Assembly (NCBI GenBank): GCA_026210745.1
Contig: CP110631.1
Location: 1,364,001-1,428,000 of the forward strand
Direction of reading: 5' to 3'
DNA length: 64,000 nt
Source: Exobasidium rhododendri
Lineage: Eukaryota > Basidiomycota > Exobasidiomycetes > Exobasidiales > Exobasidiaceae
How positions within the stretch are numbered: the stretch's first letter is position 1; the number at the start of each line of letters is the position of its first letter. The notes beneath the pieces were generated by a model. It was not told where the DNA came from and ran no database searches. It was given only the letters and a program-made list of their open reading frames with translations. Positions 1-12,063 of this stretch are shown here, in pieces. The position numbers and the translations under genes are program-made.

Positions 1-1
1 A

Positions 2-1873
2 GAAATGGAGGAAAGACAGAAGCGAGAACACAGGAAAAGAGAAGAAGCTAATATCACATACATCAACAGAGACGGTTTCTTCACGCAGACCAAGCCGGAT
101 TATGAACGATTCAGCTTTAGTCAGAGTCAGAGTCAGAGCCAGAGTCAATCAGAGATGCAAAGGCAAAGTGAGGGTAAAGTGCTACGGTCGAGTATGAGCA
201 GCAGCACCCATGTCGAGGATGATCGTAGCGCTGCTCCGAAGAAGAAGAGGAGGTTCCGAAGAGCCATCTCATCGGACGAAGAAGAAGAGGAGGGCGAGGG
301 GGAGGGCGAGGAGGAAAGAGGACGAGTGCAGGCGCGCTCGAGTCCAGTGTATCAGCGATTGACGAACATCACCGCAGAGGAGGAGGAGGAGGACGGGGTA
401 GAAGAAAGGATGGGAGCGCCACAGAACGCGTTTGACGTCCTGAAGCACGCAATGACAGCCGATCAGGTGAGCTCTCGAGCGGCGCCGTCAGTCAAGCGAG
501 GAGTGAATCGATTCGTCCAAGGGGAAGCGGAAGAGTCCGACGACGAAGAAGAAGGGAACGACGGCAAAAAGAGCAAGTCAGGGAGGGGAGGGTTGCATGG
601 CATCTTTAGCGATGATGAAGAAGGAGAGGACAGCGGAGAAGAGGAAGACGAGGAAGACGACGGCAAAGATTTGGAGGAGTTGGTCGACGAGAGCAAGGAT
701 GATGCAGAAGCAGAGAAAGATCTGCTGGCTAGAGAGCGATATTTCAAAGACATCGAAGATGACGATCAAGCTGCCCTCGCCTTGCATGAAAAGGCGATCC
801 GGGGTGGACTGAGGAGCAAGAGAAGAGCACTGAACATGGATGGCACACTGGAAGGCTTCTTGGATGATGACTACGAAGATGACTACTTGGAGAAAAAGGC
901 AAAGAATCCGTACGGTACGATAGCCAAGAAGAGACGGCTGAAGGGAAAGGACGGACTGGATCTTCTGGAAGCAAATGAAGAAAGTCAAGCTTTTGTTCGC
1001 AGGTACAAAGAAGGTCTGGAGATGGACGTAGATCTGGACAAGTACAGCTTCCTGCTGCCTGCACAGATGGAGGAAGATGAGGCGCTCGAGGCTGGTCGTA
1101 GGAGTGGATCGGAGGATAGCGAAGAGGACGGGGGCACGGAACCCACAACGATCCTCTCACATCAGCAGTTGAAGCGAGAACTAGAAGAGCGTCGGAGGAG
1201 GAGGAAGAGGCAAGCGGTCGAATTGTCAGACGAAGAAGAGGGAGAGGAAGAGGCAAAGAGAGCAGAAGCAGAAAGGGAAGAAAGGCGAGAGAATGAGTTG
1301 ATGAAGCAGCTGAAGAAGCAGATCTACAACAACAGCAGCGACGAAGACGACGAGATGGAGGAGAAAGCTGCACGTCACCTCTTTCGAGACCGGCTGCAGG
1401 AGAGCAGGAAGAAGGCGAGAGCGTACAGTGTTAGGCTGGATCCGGCTGGTGACGACAATGACGACGCGGAGGAGGGAGAAGAAGAAGAAGAAGATGAAGA
1501 TGAAGCAGGCGGTGAAGAGCAAAGCTTCTTCTCTGTTCAGCTTCATCGAGCAGCGAATCTGCGAAAGCTAAACGAACAGGAACAGCAGAGACTTGCTCGA
1601 CTGCAGAGTGAGTACGTCAATGAACCAGAGTGGGGAACACACGATACGCTTCGAACGGTGTCTGCCAAGCGAAATGCCTCTTCGACGGGTGGTAGTGTGA
1701 CCAGCTTTGGAAAGAACCTTGCCAAAGGATCTGGAACAAAAACAGCGACGATTGGAACGACTAGAACGTCAAGCGACTCACTCAGGAAAAGAGCGCCGCC
1801 TTCGCGTATCTCGAGCAAGTTGAGCGATGTCATGAGTCGACACAGTCAATTTAGTGAATCATTCGACGATTGA
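2..1873 (+). CDS. MRC1: Mrc1/claspin replication-checkpoint mediator, C-terminal part
   Basis: The frame is open to the window edge, so this is the 3' part of a larger gene and the ATG at 5 is probably internal. About 622 residues are visible, very acidic with repeated E/D runs and a basic KKKRRFRR patch. The central part (GEAEESDDEEEG, then a short Gly-rich turn, an acidic helix and the LARERYFKDI and GGLRSKRRALNMDG segments) resembles the Mrc1-like domain. The Ser-rich tail (SAKRNASSTGGSVTSFGKN and on to SFDD) resembles Mrc1 C-termini. Mrc1 travels with the replication fork and passes the stalled-fork signal from the Mec1/ATR kinase to Rad53/Chk2. An SQ-repeat tract near residues 38-50 of the visible part supplies candidate phosphosites. 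The family call is by recognition, as low-complexity acidic sequence aligns poorly. The gene converges on RPB11. Confidence 0.65.
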   Translation, partial: EMEERQKREHRKREEANITYINRDGFFTQTKPDYERFSFSQSQSQSQSQSEMQRQSEGKVLRSSMSSSTHVEDDRSAAPKKKRRFRRAISSDEEEEEGEGEGEEERGRVQARSSPVYQRLTNITAEEEEEDGVEERMGAPQNAFDVLKHAMTADQVSSRAAPSVKRGVNRFVQGEAEESDDEEEGNDGKKSKSGRGGLHGIFSDDEEGEDSGEEEDEEDDGKDLEELVDESKDDAEAEKDLLARERYFKDIEDDDQAALALHEKAIRGGLRSKRRALNMDGTLEGFLDDDYEDDYLEKKAKNPYGTIAKKRRLKGKDGLDLLEANEESQAFVRRYKEGLEMDVDLDKYSFLLPAQMEEDEALEAGRRSGSEDSEEDGGTEPTTILSHQQLKRELEERRRRRKRQAVELSDEEEGEEEAKRAEAEREERRENELMKQLKKQIYNNSSDEDDEMEEKAARHLFRDRLQESRKKARAYSVRLDPAGDDNDDAEEGEEEEEDEDEAGGEEQSFFSVQLHRAANLRKLNEQEQQRLARLQSEYVNEPEWGTHDTLRTVSAKRNASSTGGSVTSFGKNLAKGSGTKTATIGTTRTSSDSLRKRAPPSRISSKLSDVMSRHSQFSESFDD

Positions 1874-2167
1874 CCATTGACCATAGACAATAGAGACTCA
1901 GCAACTATTATTTCTTTATTTCGCAAACATGAAAAGTGTACCATTGTCATCTCATGCGCGTTTACACGCCCCCATACCTTCCAAGTGTCCTGCACCTGAG
2001 TATCGTTGTTCGCCAGCACGCCTTTGTGTCCCCTCACACTGTGACAATAGTCATCGGAGAGTTGGTTATAGATAAGAAAAGGACGAAAGTTGACTAAGAA
2101 TACAGAATTGTTGGAAAAGCTACTGTTGTTACATGGTCATGTGAGAATGGACTGGTATATTGCCTCA

Positions 2168-2718
2168 TCAGATGTCGGCATAGCTGCTGCTTTCAGCCCC
2201 TCGTTGATTCAAATCCCCATAGACGTCATTGCCAAAGTTGCTTCCGTAGGCAGCATTGGCTGCATCACCTCCCATACCGACGCCTTGACTTTCAAGTAGT
2301 TGACACTGTGCTTTAAAGTTGTTGCGGATGTTTCCCGTGAGGGAAATGACCTTTTCACAACCCAATTTGAGAGCTTGAATTGGCGTCAACGACCCATCAG
2401 TTTGTATCTTGAGCTCCGTCTTTGGTTCTAGAGGATGCGGCACACGATATCCAGAGAACAACACACCAGGAACAGCGAGGACGGCACTGGTGAGATAGCA
2501 TCAAATCGTAAGGCGAAACTCTCGAAGAAATCGAATTCCGTCTCCAGAGGAGATACAGCCAAAGTGACTCACTGCCGCAGCATGTTCCCCAGCGTATGAT
2601 CCTCCTTGTTCAAGACAATCGTGGCAGCATTGGCAATATGGGTGTCTTCTGTAATCTCAACACGCTTCTCGTCCGGTCCCAAAATGAAGAGAGCAAATCG
2701 ATCCGGAGCGTTGGCCAT
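2168..2718 (-). CDS. RPB11: RNA polymerase II subunit Rpb11
   Basis: Two exons: 2718-2573 and 2486-2168, with an 86-nt GTGAGT...CAG intron, giving 154 residues. The N-terminus MANAPDRFALFILGP and the segment NKEDHTLGNMLRHAVLAVPG are the Rpb11 signature (alpha-like dimerisation fold). GVLFSGYRVPHPLEPKTEL across the splice junction confirms the frame. Rpb11 pairs with Rpb3 as the eukaryotic equivalent of the bacterial alpha dimer and nucleates Pol II assembly. The C-terminus runs about 30 residues past the usual ~120 in yeast and is Gly/Asn/Ala-rich, so it is probably a species-specific tail. The start was chosen because the Met-x-Asn-Ala-Pro-Asp-Arg-Phe opening is conserved. Confidence 0.93.
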
Positions 2719-3395
2719 GGCTGCAATGAAGCTGACATAGCAGAAGGAAAGAGGAAAATGCGAGAAGAATTCGTTGTGTGTATTAGCAGAGGTATATCAC
2801 ACGTTGCTCGTACGATCCTCCCAGTTCATCCCCTCGCTTCACCACTCGCTGCCCCACGCTCATCTACCGTTGTAGTTAGCCTTCATGTCCCGGTCGCCAA
2901 AGTTTTGCGTCCGGGTTATCCGACAGTGTGAATATATTTTGTAATCATTGCGAAAGGGCACGGTGCCTTGTCAAGGGGCCAAGAAGCATCTACTCACCAA
3001 ACAGAGTCGGCCCAGAGACGCAGAGGAGGTGAAGATCGGAAGGGGGGATTTCAGCAGCAGGAAAGCTCTCACCAGTGGATCCTCGAGAAGAAAGACGCAG
3101 AAGCTGCCGCACGTGCGAAACGCGTAGGCTACCTCGACCGAAATGGAGAGCATTTTATAATAACCCGTACCCTGTGTGATTTTTGGTGATTGCTCCGGTG
3201 CACCGCGGACGTGCCCCAGATACAAAATTGGATAGTCGAGAAAAGACCAACACCTATTGAAACTCTTACCCCACCGACATTCTCTGACTTCGACTCCCTC
3301 TCGAGGTGAGATCGATCCCCCAGTGATAGAATATAGCAAGGCTGGGATTGGACAGATGCAGCACATGCAGTAGAATTCCACACTTAGATCTGACG
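2719..3395. promoter_or_regulatory. Divergent intergenic region, RPB11 / Cut12-like
   Basis: About 680 bases lie between two divergently transcribed genes and must carry both promoters and 5' UTRs. A CACGTG E-box sits at 3110-3115. Short ORFs on both strands show no recognisable protein, and I see no RNA gene or repeat here. Confidence 0.5.
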
Positions 3396-6300
3396 ATGAA
3401 GAAACATGACTCGATGAGCAGCGTCAATATCATCATGGAGGAGGACAAGGAGAATTTAGCCCCGGTAAGGAAGCAGCCTAGTCAATACGACAGCTTTCTC
3501 GACGACGGCAGCTTCAACGACAGCTCGGGTGAGTGCTATTGGTCGTTTCCACCGAGTAGGAGGAGCAGTCGGAGAGAGGCTGGAGACTCATGTGGATGTC
3601 TGCACTGTTTCCCCATCAGCTTCCTTTGATGCAGCTCAACACACCGACTCGATGAAGATGACGCCAGGGAAGCAGGGCATTCTTCGCATGCCAGACACCC
3701 CCGGGACTGGACAAAAGGTGACCTTTGGGAAGCGTCTGTATGATGATGGAGATGAGAGTCGGATGAGCACCAGCACAGGAAGCTTCAATGCATCGTTGCC
3801 GAGATCGCCACTAGGAGGAGGGCGTCATGAGGGTAACGTGAGCGAGGACTCGGTGGACATGAGTCTGGGATACATCAGAAGGAAGGCTTCCTCTTCGCAG
3901 ACCAGCTCAGAGGACCGTGGTTCCGACATCGATCCAGATCGGAAGACAGACGAGGATGTTCTGGTGGAGGGACTGGAGACCTTTGCACTACCAAATCTAG
4001 CCGAGTATTCGAACTTGGAGGATATCTCTTTCGGCTACGGAAGTCGCTTTGACGCCACTCTTCCAGTCATGTCAAGATCAGTCAAGGCATGTGTTGACTC
4101 GTTTGAGGACCTCAGCTTCAACGAGAGCTTTCTTCAAGCAGAAATTGAGCTGGCCAAAAGGCAGATGGAAAATGAAACAAAGCAAGGGCGAAAGGGTTCG
4201 ATTGGGGCAGCGACAGAAGAGATCGGTGCGGTGACGGGAGAGCAGACAATAGCGCTCAACAATGAAGGCACTGCCATCGATCCTAAAAAGCAAAAGGAAG
4301 AGCGAGAGATGGCTACGCCAACAGGAGCCAACACCACTCAAATCAGTGAATACATGAGCACTCGAAGTCAACTCACCGACCATAGTCCGCAGTCGACTGC
4401 AGCACCCTGGGGCACACCTCTCTCCTTCCAGTCTCCTTCGCCATCTCCTGCTCACCTGTCTCAAGAGTACTTCACCGAGACTGGACAAGCATATGACTCG
4501 GCGATGAGAAGTATCAGCCATATTGCCATGCCAGGCTACTTGGCACGATCTCCTGCGCGAGGAGACGAATCTTCACCCACCGTACAGCGTGTCAATCGAA
4601 GGTCAATGACACTATCAACCCGAGACAGTTGCACTCCCATTTTGCAACACTTGCAGAGCTTGACAAATACGCCAGCCAGACGATCCCCCTTAAGTGAGGT
4701 TGCTAACAATCACCACTCTCCGTCGGGGAAGCAAGAAACGACACTCGAGGAGAGGGGACCAGAGCATAATTTGAAGACGTCCTTTATAACTCTTCTATCT
4801 TCGGACTACTCGTCACCGAATACGTCTCACACCACTGCTGATCAGTCGATAGAAGATGTCCTTCGAGACACGATGAATCTCGACGAGGCTCATTCGAAGC
4901 GATCAGATTTACTTTTGAAGAGAATGCGGCTCGCTGAAGAAGAATCCATACAAATACGGCAGCTCTTGGAGGCAGAACAGGTCACTGCATCGAGGGCCAT
5001 ATCGGAAGCAGAGGCAGTCCGAGCTACCATGCTGACAATGAAGGCGGAACACGAAAGGGAGGGCTTCGAGCGTAAGAGCAGGCTAGGGGAATTAGAGAAG
5101 CTGGTGATGAAGCTGCATCGCCAATTGGACAGCCAGGAGATACGTACGGAAGGAGGAGAGGCTTCATCGGATCAGGTTGAAGAACAGGTTGAAGATGGAC
5201 GCCAATCAGTGGCGGCTATTTTGGAATCGACAGAGTTACTGGAAGAGCAAGTGAATTCGATCTCGACTTCATCAATCCAGTGGAGAGAGGGGAAGAGGGA
5301 GATGGAGGAGCGAATTGAGTGCATCAAGCGGGACTTTGAAAGCCAACTGGAAGACCGGGAGGAAGCGCAAAGCTCGCTACAGAGTGAATTTGAAGCGTAC
5401 AAGACGTCGCAGGAAGATGCTATCGTATCTCTGCAACGGCAATTGACAGAAAGAGAAGAGGAGCGCCTAGGACTCCAAAGCGCACTCATCTCTGCACAGA
5501 AGCAGATCGGTCATCTACAAGGAGAAACGACGAGGGGTGAAGGAGACGACGCGGGTGATGCAGAGCGACACGACGGGCTGCTCTCCTTGCGAGACGACGA
5601 AATCGAGGCACTCCGAATGAAATTGCGAGGATCAGAGGAACGATGGGAAGCTCTCACCCGTGAGAACGAGATGAAATCACAAGAATTGGAGGAAAGTAAA
5701 AAGGAGAGAATTGAGGAAAGGATGATGTTGCAGAAGAAGAATGAGCAGCTGGAAGAGGAGAACGACAATCTTCTGCAGAATCTGGCGGAAGCCGAAGAGC
5801 ACAGAAGAGCCATGGAAGAGGAACTAATTTCCAAGAAGGAAGTAGCTGTTGGTCAAAGCAGGGTCAGAGAGGAAAGAGCTTCTTTGGTGGCAGAAGAGAT
5901 GCAGATTCAGCTGAAAGAAGCGCAGGGTAAAGTAGAGAAGATGACTGCGAGGGTGACTGTGTTGGAGCGCGAAGTGGGCGATCGTGGACTGCAAATTGCT
6001 AAGCTAGAGAAGGCGAAGGACAGGTTAGAGGAGGACAACATGAACTACAGCATCGCACTTTCTTCGAAGCAGCAAGAATTGAGCCTTTTGAAGCGCACTA
6101 ATCTGAGGAGTCAACGGAACACTCCAACGTCTGCTATCTCCAACCGAACGGAAATGTCTCGGCGCATCGCACCGACGACCGCTCAACAGTCGTCACAGTA
6201 TCTGCCGTTCTCCTCCTCAAGAGGTTTGACTAGTGAGATGCGAAGCAATGCAGATGAAAGTGTCAGTGTGAACTCCTCCCTGCAAACGGGACCTTTCAGG

Positions 6301-6834
6301 AGCACATTGACCCGAAGAAAGACCATGGACGTCGAAACTCCAAGCGCTCGTACAAGGGTGTCAAGTGCGAGAGTGGTAGGTTCAAGGGCTAGCCAAGGAA
6401 GAACATCACTTGCCATGCCACCGCCTTCTTCCACCTCCTCCAATAATACGTCGAGGAAGCTCAAAGTACTAGCGCAAAGACAAAAGTCACCCGAAGAGGA
6501 GACAAAGGTGATTGGTACCACGAGTCAAGCTTCGTCTCGGTCGTCGCTGCAGAGTACTGATGGACTAAGGTCTTCGAGTCTTGCCCAGATACGTTCGGCC
6601 TCTTCAGGGCGGGATCCGCACAACCCGGTACTCTTACCAGCCGCAAAGAAGCAGCTGTCGTCTTCTATCCTGGCCTCAGAAGGTCCGATGGACATCAGTG
6701 AATTAGAGTCAAGTCAAGGAGCTCCCAGACTTTTACAACGAGTGCAAGATAGGAGTAGAGACCTGCATCTAGCAAGAGCACCTTCCCCTCTCCCCTCCAA
6801 GGCGACAAAGAACCTAGCCGCCATACCAGCATGA
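3396..6834 (+). CDS. Cut12-like spindle-pole-body coiled-coil protein (tentative)
   Basis: Two exons: 3396-3528 and 3620-6834, with a 91-nt intron, giving 1115 residues. The start at 3396 is the second in-frame ATG; 3348 is an alternative. The N-terminus carries a KEN box (residues 18-20), then a TPGKQGILRMPDTPGTGQ segment followed by KVTF (77-80), a match to the RVxF PP1-docking motif. This block resembles fungal Cut12, a spindle-pole-body protein that binds PP1 and helps activate mitotic entry. A consensus D-box (RSPLSEVAN) lies near residue 399. Roughly residues 490-900 are highly charged Glu/Arg/Lys/Gln heptads typical of a long coiled coil. The C-terminal ~250 residues are Ser/Arg-rich and probably disordered. 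The Cut12 assignment rests on the N-terminal block plus the coiled coil; it could be another mitotic coiled-coil scaffold. Confidence 0.5.
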
Positions 6835-7645
6835 AGATTCTTCCCAGTGGACGAAACACGCACGGTCCTTTTCCCCCCCTTCTTTTCTTGTCCCTCACTC
6901 ATCATCCCCTACATGACTTTTAAAGTGGCTCTCCGTTCATCTTCTTTGTGTAAAAGTAATACAGTACAATATACATCCAGATAAAGTGCTTTAGAAGTTC
7001 TAGACGTCGCCAAAGGAATAAGGATGAAATAATTTCTATTCCTGGAATTGTACACTTGTAAGTGCATCTTTTAGTTGACATCCCTATATCTATGCTGCTT
7101 AAATAAAAGTCGACTACACTTTCATAATAGTACTTTAAACATCAAAGAAACGCGCGCGCGCTTTTGGAGGCAAGTAGTGTACCGTAACCCCCTTGTTGTA
7201 AGGACGCCAACAGACCGTTGAATATCTCTGATTTTAGTCACCATTTCTTCCACCTCTGTCACTTCCATCATCTGTGTTCTGCACACGGCGAGGTTTTCAT
7301 CGAAGCAACATCCATCGAGAAGCTTTTCACTTGCAGCTTCGGAGTTTCACCCTACAACGCTTTCGTATAGGAGAAGAGATCAGAAGAGAGAGACAAGATT
7401 TCTTGATAGGAGGCCGTTCCGCTCAGATAACGTTCCTTTGGCTCCTCTAGCGGCCGACCGCCCAGCGAGACTTGGCTAAACGAAGAGGCAGAAACAGACA
7501 ACTTCTCACAGAGTGCGACAGAGAAAATTGCTGTTTTCCCCGCACACAAAGCGCAAATACACGTTCTACTCCCAGATCTATTCAGGGGCAGGTCCATTAG
7601 CCACGAGAAGTATTCAAGTGAGGAACGGTCTTTCAATCTCGGAAG
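6835..7645. other. Intergenic region upstream of CLA4
   Basis: About 810 bases hold the 3' end of the Cut12-like gene and the promoter/5' leader of CLA4. A (CG)n run occupies 7151-7160. No further gene, RNA or repeat is evident. A minus-strand ORF of 94 codons at 7352-7636 has no recognisable features. Confidence 0.4.
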
Positions 7646-10524
7646 ATGTCTGGGTATGCTGGCTCGGCGGGAGGAGGAGGAGGCGGCGGCGCGGGTGAAG
7701 GTCGATTCGGATCGCTGACACCTTCAAGACGAGCTCCTCCGATTCCTGCATCTAACGCTCCTTCTTTCACCAACAATTCTCAATCTTCACTTTCATCATC
7801 TAACATACAAGGGGGCCCCTCTTTCAACAATTCGAAAGCCCAAGATTCATTTGTGCCTCCTTTGGCTTCCTACGCTTCTTCTTCCAATAGTAATCCTGGC
7901 ATGGCTCCGATGAATAGGATGAACAGTTCTGGCAGCATGACTATGGGTACTGGAGGAGGCGCTGGAGGTGGAAGCTATACTGGACCTCTGCGTGCCGTCG
8001 GTCCCGGTGCTGTCAATAATTCTAGTGCTACTCCTTGGTCGTCCAATGGAGCTGGTACTAACAGTCCTGGCGGGGGAGGGGGTATCGTAAGAAAGGGGTA
8101 TGTCAGCGTCAAGGAGGATGGAATTCGAAGCTGGATCTGGAGCAAGAGATGGCTTGCGCTCAGGGAGCAGACACTGACTCTCCATAAGAACGAGGTGAGC
8201 TGAAAGTGGTTCGATCGTTTTGTGTAGTATCGCTAGCTTAAAATTTCGCACTCCTCTATACTCCCAGACCACCTACCAAGCTGTGGCTCTGATCTTCCTC
8301 AAGGAAATCATTAATGTCACTCGAACAGACCTGAAACCATACTGTATCGAAATCGAAACAAAGGAAAAGACGTATTTCTTGCAGCTGAAGAATGACGAAG
8401 AACTGTATGGATGGATGGACGATGTGTACAGTAGATCGCCTTTAATGGGTGTATCAAGTCCCACCAACTTTGTACATCAAGTTCACGTTGGCTTTGATCC
8501 CATCTCTGGCGCTTTCACTGGCTTACCGGAGCAATGGACCAGGCTGTTGACGACTAGTGCCATCACGAAAGAAGACTATGCAAAGAATCCGCAAGCAGTC
8601 CTGGATGTGCTGGAGTTCTATACGGACATACAAAAGAGAGAGAGGGATGATTTCGGTTTGGGCACACCCACCATGAACCTGCAACCAGGTGGAAATAGCC
8701 ACAGTACACCCGCTCGATTTGGTGCAGGTACAGGATACGCTGGCAGCTCTGCCAACGATGGACGTGGACCTTCTCAAACAACGATTACTTCGGGCGGCAG
8801 TAGTTACGGAAACTCGCTATACAATAATGGAGGTAGTCAGGTGAATACTTCTGCTTCCGCAATGAGGCCTTCCACGGAAGGTCGTGACAGAAGTGGAAGT
8901 CAATCAAGTAGCAACACTCCCGTTCGACCTTCACCTTCTCGTAACCAGTCATCCGACGATCGACTTGGGGCGCCCCAATCTAGAATGGGCGCGTCTTCAC
9001 CAGCTTTCAGCAATCGACCAACTCAAGCCCCTACACCCACTCAACGTGAACGAAGCCAGCAACCCGGCGGTGCTTCTGGACCCTCCAGCGAATTGGTAGC
9101 GAGTCGAAAGGCCCCCTCGGCACCACCTGCTTCTTCTAATGTTGCTCCTCTCCAGAGACCGTCTGCTCCAATCCCATCGCAAGATACCAATCTTCGTGGT
9201 GGGGAAGGAGTGTCAAACGACAAGGGCGTGGCAGCGTTGAATGTAAAGGCCAAGGAGCTTCAGGTGAGCTCCTCAAAGGTCGAGAATGTGGCGAAAGACT
9301 TCAACACCTCCAAGCCTTTGCCTCCCAAATCTGGCCCTATGACTGGCGCTTCGACTGGTATCAAGTCATTTCAGACTGCCAAGAAAGAGGCGGGTGCGGT
9401 GACCACTACTTCCAAGAAGGAGCAGGATCGCCGGATCAGCACGATGAGTGAAGCACAGATCATGGAGAAGCTCCGAAGTGTCGTGACGCCAACGGACCCC
9501 AACACACTCTACTCGAAGATTAAAAAGGTCGGCCAGGGTGCTTCTGGGAATGTCTACGTAGCAAAGACATTGTCGACCGGTCAAAGAGTCGCGATCAAGA
9601 CGATGGACCTTGCACAGCAGCCAAGAAAGGAGCTGATCGTCAATGAAATTCTTGTCATGAAGGAATCGCAACACCCCAATATCGTCAACTACCTAGATTC
9701 GCATCTAGTGAAGAATAACGAACTATGGGTTATCATGGAATACATGGAAGGTGGCGCATTGACTGACATCATCGACAACAACAACCTGCTGGAAGAAGAC
9801 CAGATAGCTGCCATCTGTTTCGAGACGTGCAAAGGGCTGGAGCATCTCCACGCACAGAGCATCATTCATCGTGACATCAAGAGCGACAACGTCCTCTTGA
9901 ATTCATCCGGTCAAGTCAAGATTAGTGAGTGCCTGTTTTGTCTTGCTAGCATGGGCGGCGAAAGGAGTGAACTGACTTCTTCCTTTTCTGTAGCCGACTT
10001 TGGATTTTGCGCCAAGCTGACGGATCAGAAGTCCAAGAGGGCCACCATGGTCGGGACACCTTATTGGATGGCACCCGAGGTTGTCAAACAGAAGGAGTAT
10101 GGCGCCAAAGTCGACATTTGGAGTCTGGGCATCATGGCCATTGAGATGATTGAAAACGAGCCGCCTTACTTGGACGAAGAGCCTCTCAAAGCGTTGTATC
10201 TGATTGCAACAAACGGCACTCCCACACTAAAGAAGCCGGAAAAGCTGTCGAAAGAATTGAAGGGCTTCTTGGCTGTCTGCTTGTGCGCAGACGTCAAGAG
10301 TCGAGCGAGCGCTGACGAATTACTGCAGGTGAGTGTGCAGGAGAGGAGACGTAGCGGGAAAGCATGAAAAAAAGTGCACGGGAATTCCGTAGTAGGCATG
10401 TTTCTAACAGGTCTTGCATACTCTTTTCATTTCCCCTCCTCTCCAGCATGAATTCCTACAAAAAGCTTGCCCACTGTCTAGTCTGGCACCGCTTCTTCGC
10501 TTCAAGAGCCGCTCTGACAAGTAG
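7646..10524 (+). CDS. CLA4: Cla4-type p21-activated kinase (PH-CRIB-kinase)
   Basis: Four exons: 7646-8194, 8268-9924, 9994-10328 and 10447-10524, giving 872 residues. Order of domains: Gly/Ser-rich N-terminus; PH domain (about 148-235, [16 protein letters not shown]); CRIB motif (about 244-262, [15 protein letters not shown]) for Cdc42-GTP binding; long Ser/Pro-rich linker; Ste20-family kinase from about 598 with glycine loop [15 protein letters not shown] lysine, HRDIKSDN catalytic loop, TDFG and [13 protein letters not shown] domain ahead of the CRIB separates Cla4 from Ste20. The last exon supplies [17 protein letters not shown], the conserved Cla4 C-terminus. Intron 2 (9925-9993, 69 nt) is a multiple of three without a stop, so an unspliced reading would put 23 extra residues just before the DFG motif. 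Cla4 acts in cell polarity, septin organisation and cytokinesis. Confidence 0.95.
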
Positions 10525-10781
10525 ATAGGAAGGATACATGAAGCTTGCGCATGGCACGGCACTAGCATTTCAATCCATTCAGCGCTTTCTCCCAATTCTG
10601 GTATGATATTATCTATCTCTTTCTCCTACTCATACAATGGACGTCTCCTAGCTAGTTCTCGCTGTCCTTCTTTTCCATCACCTTCCTTGTGAGATTGTTC
10701 CACTTTATTTGAGGAGGACGTAGTTCAATCTGCGAGAAAATTGCAACCTTCTCTGGTATGCTAGCAACGAAGTGCAATAGG

Positions 10782-12063
10782 TTAAAGACTTGAATTGCCT
10801 TCAAGAAGTCTGACGATTGCCCAAGAGCTTCCCGCCGCTGCAGCTCCGACGAAGAGAGTAGAGAAGGCGCCGTAGAGGAGACCTTTCCAGTCATTTTGGC
10901 CTCCAGTGCAACTTTGCTTCACCACTCCAAAGAGAAGGAGCACAGCTCCGGTGACGGCGATCGAAAGCATCAGAGCATCACGAACAGAGGAAAGTAGGAT
11001 ATACGGTAAGAGGGGAATGCTGTCGAAAGATGGACCCAGCTTTAAGAATCATACCACCCTGACAGAAAAGAATGCTGCAATCACTCACAATCCTCCAATG
11101 AAATAGCTCGAGCCGATGATGAGAGCCGATTGCCAGACTCTACTTTCTTCAATCTTCTCCAAACCTTCTCCTAGACGTAGTAAGAACGGTGTCAAACCTC
11201 GTTCAGGTCCTATCAGACCATCGGATCGTCTTTTGGGAGGCACAGGAGCGTTCACTGGCGTCGGTAGTAGGGCACCACTCTCGACAGACCTTCGCAGATT
11301 TTCACCTACTTCCACACTTTGTAATTTGGCTGCCACCATTGCTCCCACTTCCGTCGGCACGCCAAAGGGTTCTAGAATCGTGCAAACTTCTCGCTCCATT
11401 TCACCAAAGCAGGATTGCGAGACCCGAGCGGCAGTTTGTCTGGAGACGAAGTTGTAATGCGACAATTCGGCTTGAGCACTTAGTAGACCACCAACACCCA
11501 TCGAGATAGCTCCACTGACCTGCAAGAATGAGCGCAAGATTATGAGTATCAATATCGATCTTACTGTCCCTGCTCAGACTCACCAACTCGGCTAGACCAG
11601 CCAGCACTACAATGCGAGAATCTCCAACACCTGCCAGACCAGCAGTAAGAGCAAACGGCACTGTCAGGCCATCACTCAACCCAATAATGACATCCCTGAC
11701 GACGTCTGGATCGATTAGATGCCTCTGATCCTGTTTCAGATCTCGACAGCAAACACCTCGAACTCCGTGATGCTTTTCACATTTCTTCAGGGGTGTAGAT
11801 TCTAGGAGGGAGGAGCTCTCGCCTTCGTCATCCTCCTCCTCCTCGAGACTTCCGCCGCCTTCAGCATTCTGTACGGTGGACGCCATAGTTCCATACTGCT
11901 GGGAGGGCGGAGAAGTCGTTGAAGCGGTAGCAGACCAGAGAACTCTCCTCTCCCCTTCTTTCACCTCTTTGCTTTTTTTGCGAAGTGAGACCGAGGGTCC
12001 ACTGGCAATAATTGATGTGCAGCCGCCAGACCGACCAGAGCAATTACAATTGTCGCATGCCAT
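10782..12063 (-). CDS. CCC1: Vacuolar Fe2+/Mn2+ transporter, CCC1/VIT1 family
   Basis: Three exons: 12063-11584, 11519-11089 and 11019-10782, giving 382 residues. The N-terminus is Cys-rich (MACDNCNCSGRSGGC), followed by an acidic cytosolic stretch and the CCC1 core from about residue 113: VVRDVIIGLSDGLTVPFALT (TM1 with the Asp/Gly motif), GAISMGVGGLLSAQAE, a Glu-rich cytosolic helix region, then SALIIGSSYFIGGFIPLLPY and two more hydrophobic helices ending in GAAAAGSSWAIVRLL. The family moves cytosolic iron or manganese into the vacuole by proton exchange. Both junctions reconstruct conserved helices (AELV/SGAI and YFIGGF/IPLLPY), which supports the model. An in-frame ATG upstream exists, but the Cys-rich start is the more plausible. 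The gene converges on CLA4. Confidence 0.9.

Noticed and set aside
744-1373. Minus-strand ORF of 209 codons opposite MRC1
   Set aside because: It is the Ser/Leu/Pro-rich complement of Glu/Lys/Arg-rich coding sequence and has no domain; a shadow of the acidic gene.
9925-9993. Reading CLA4 straight through as one exon over this segment
   Set aside because: It would place 23 foreign residues immediately before the conserved TDFG; GTGAGT and TAG signals and restoration of KITDFGF show it is an intron.
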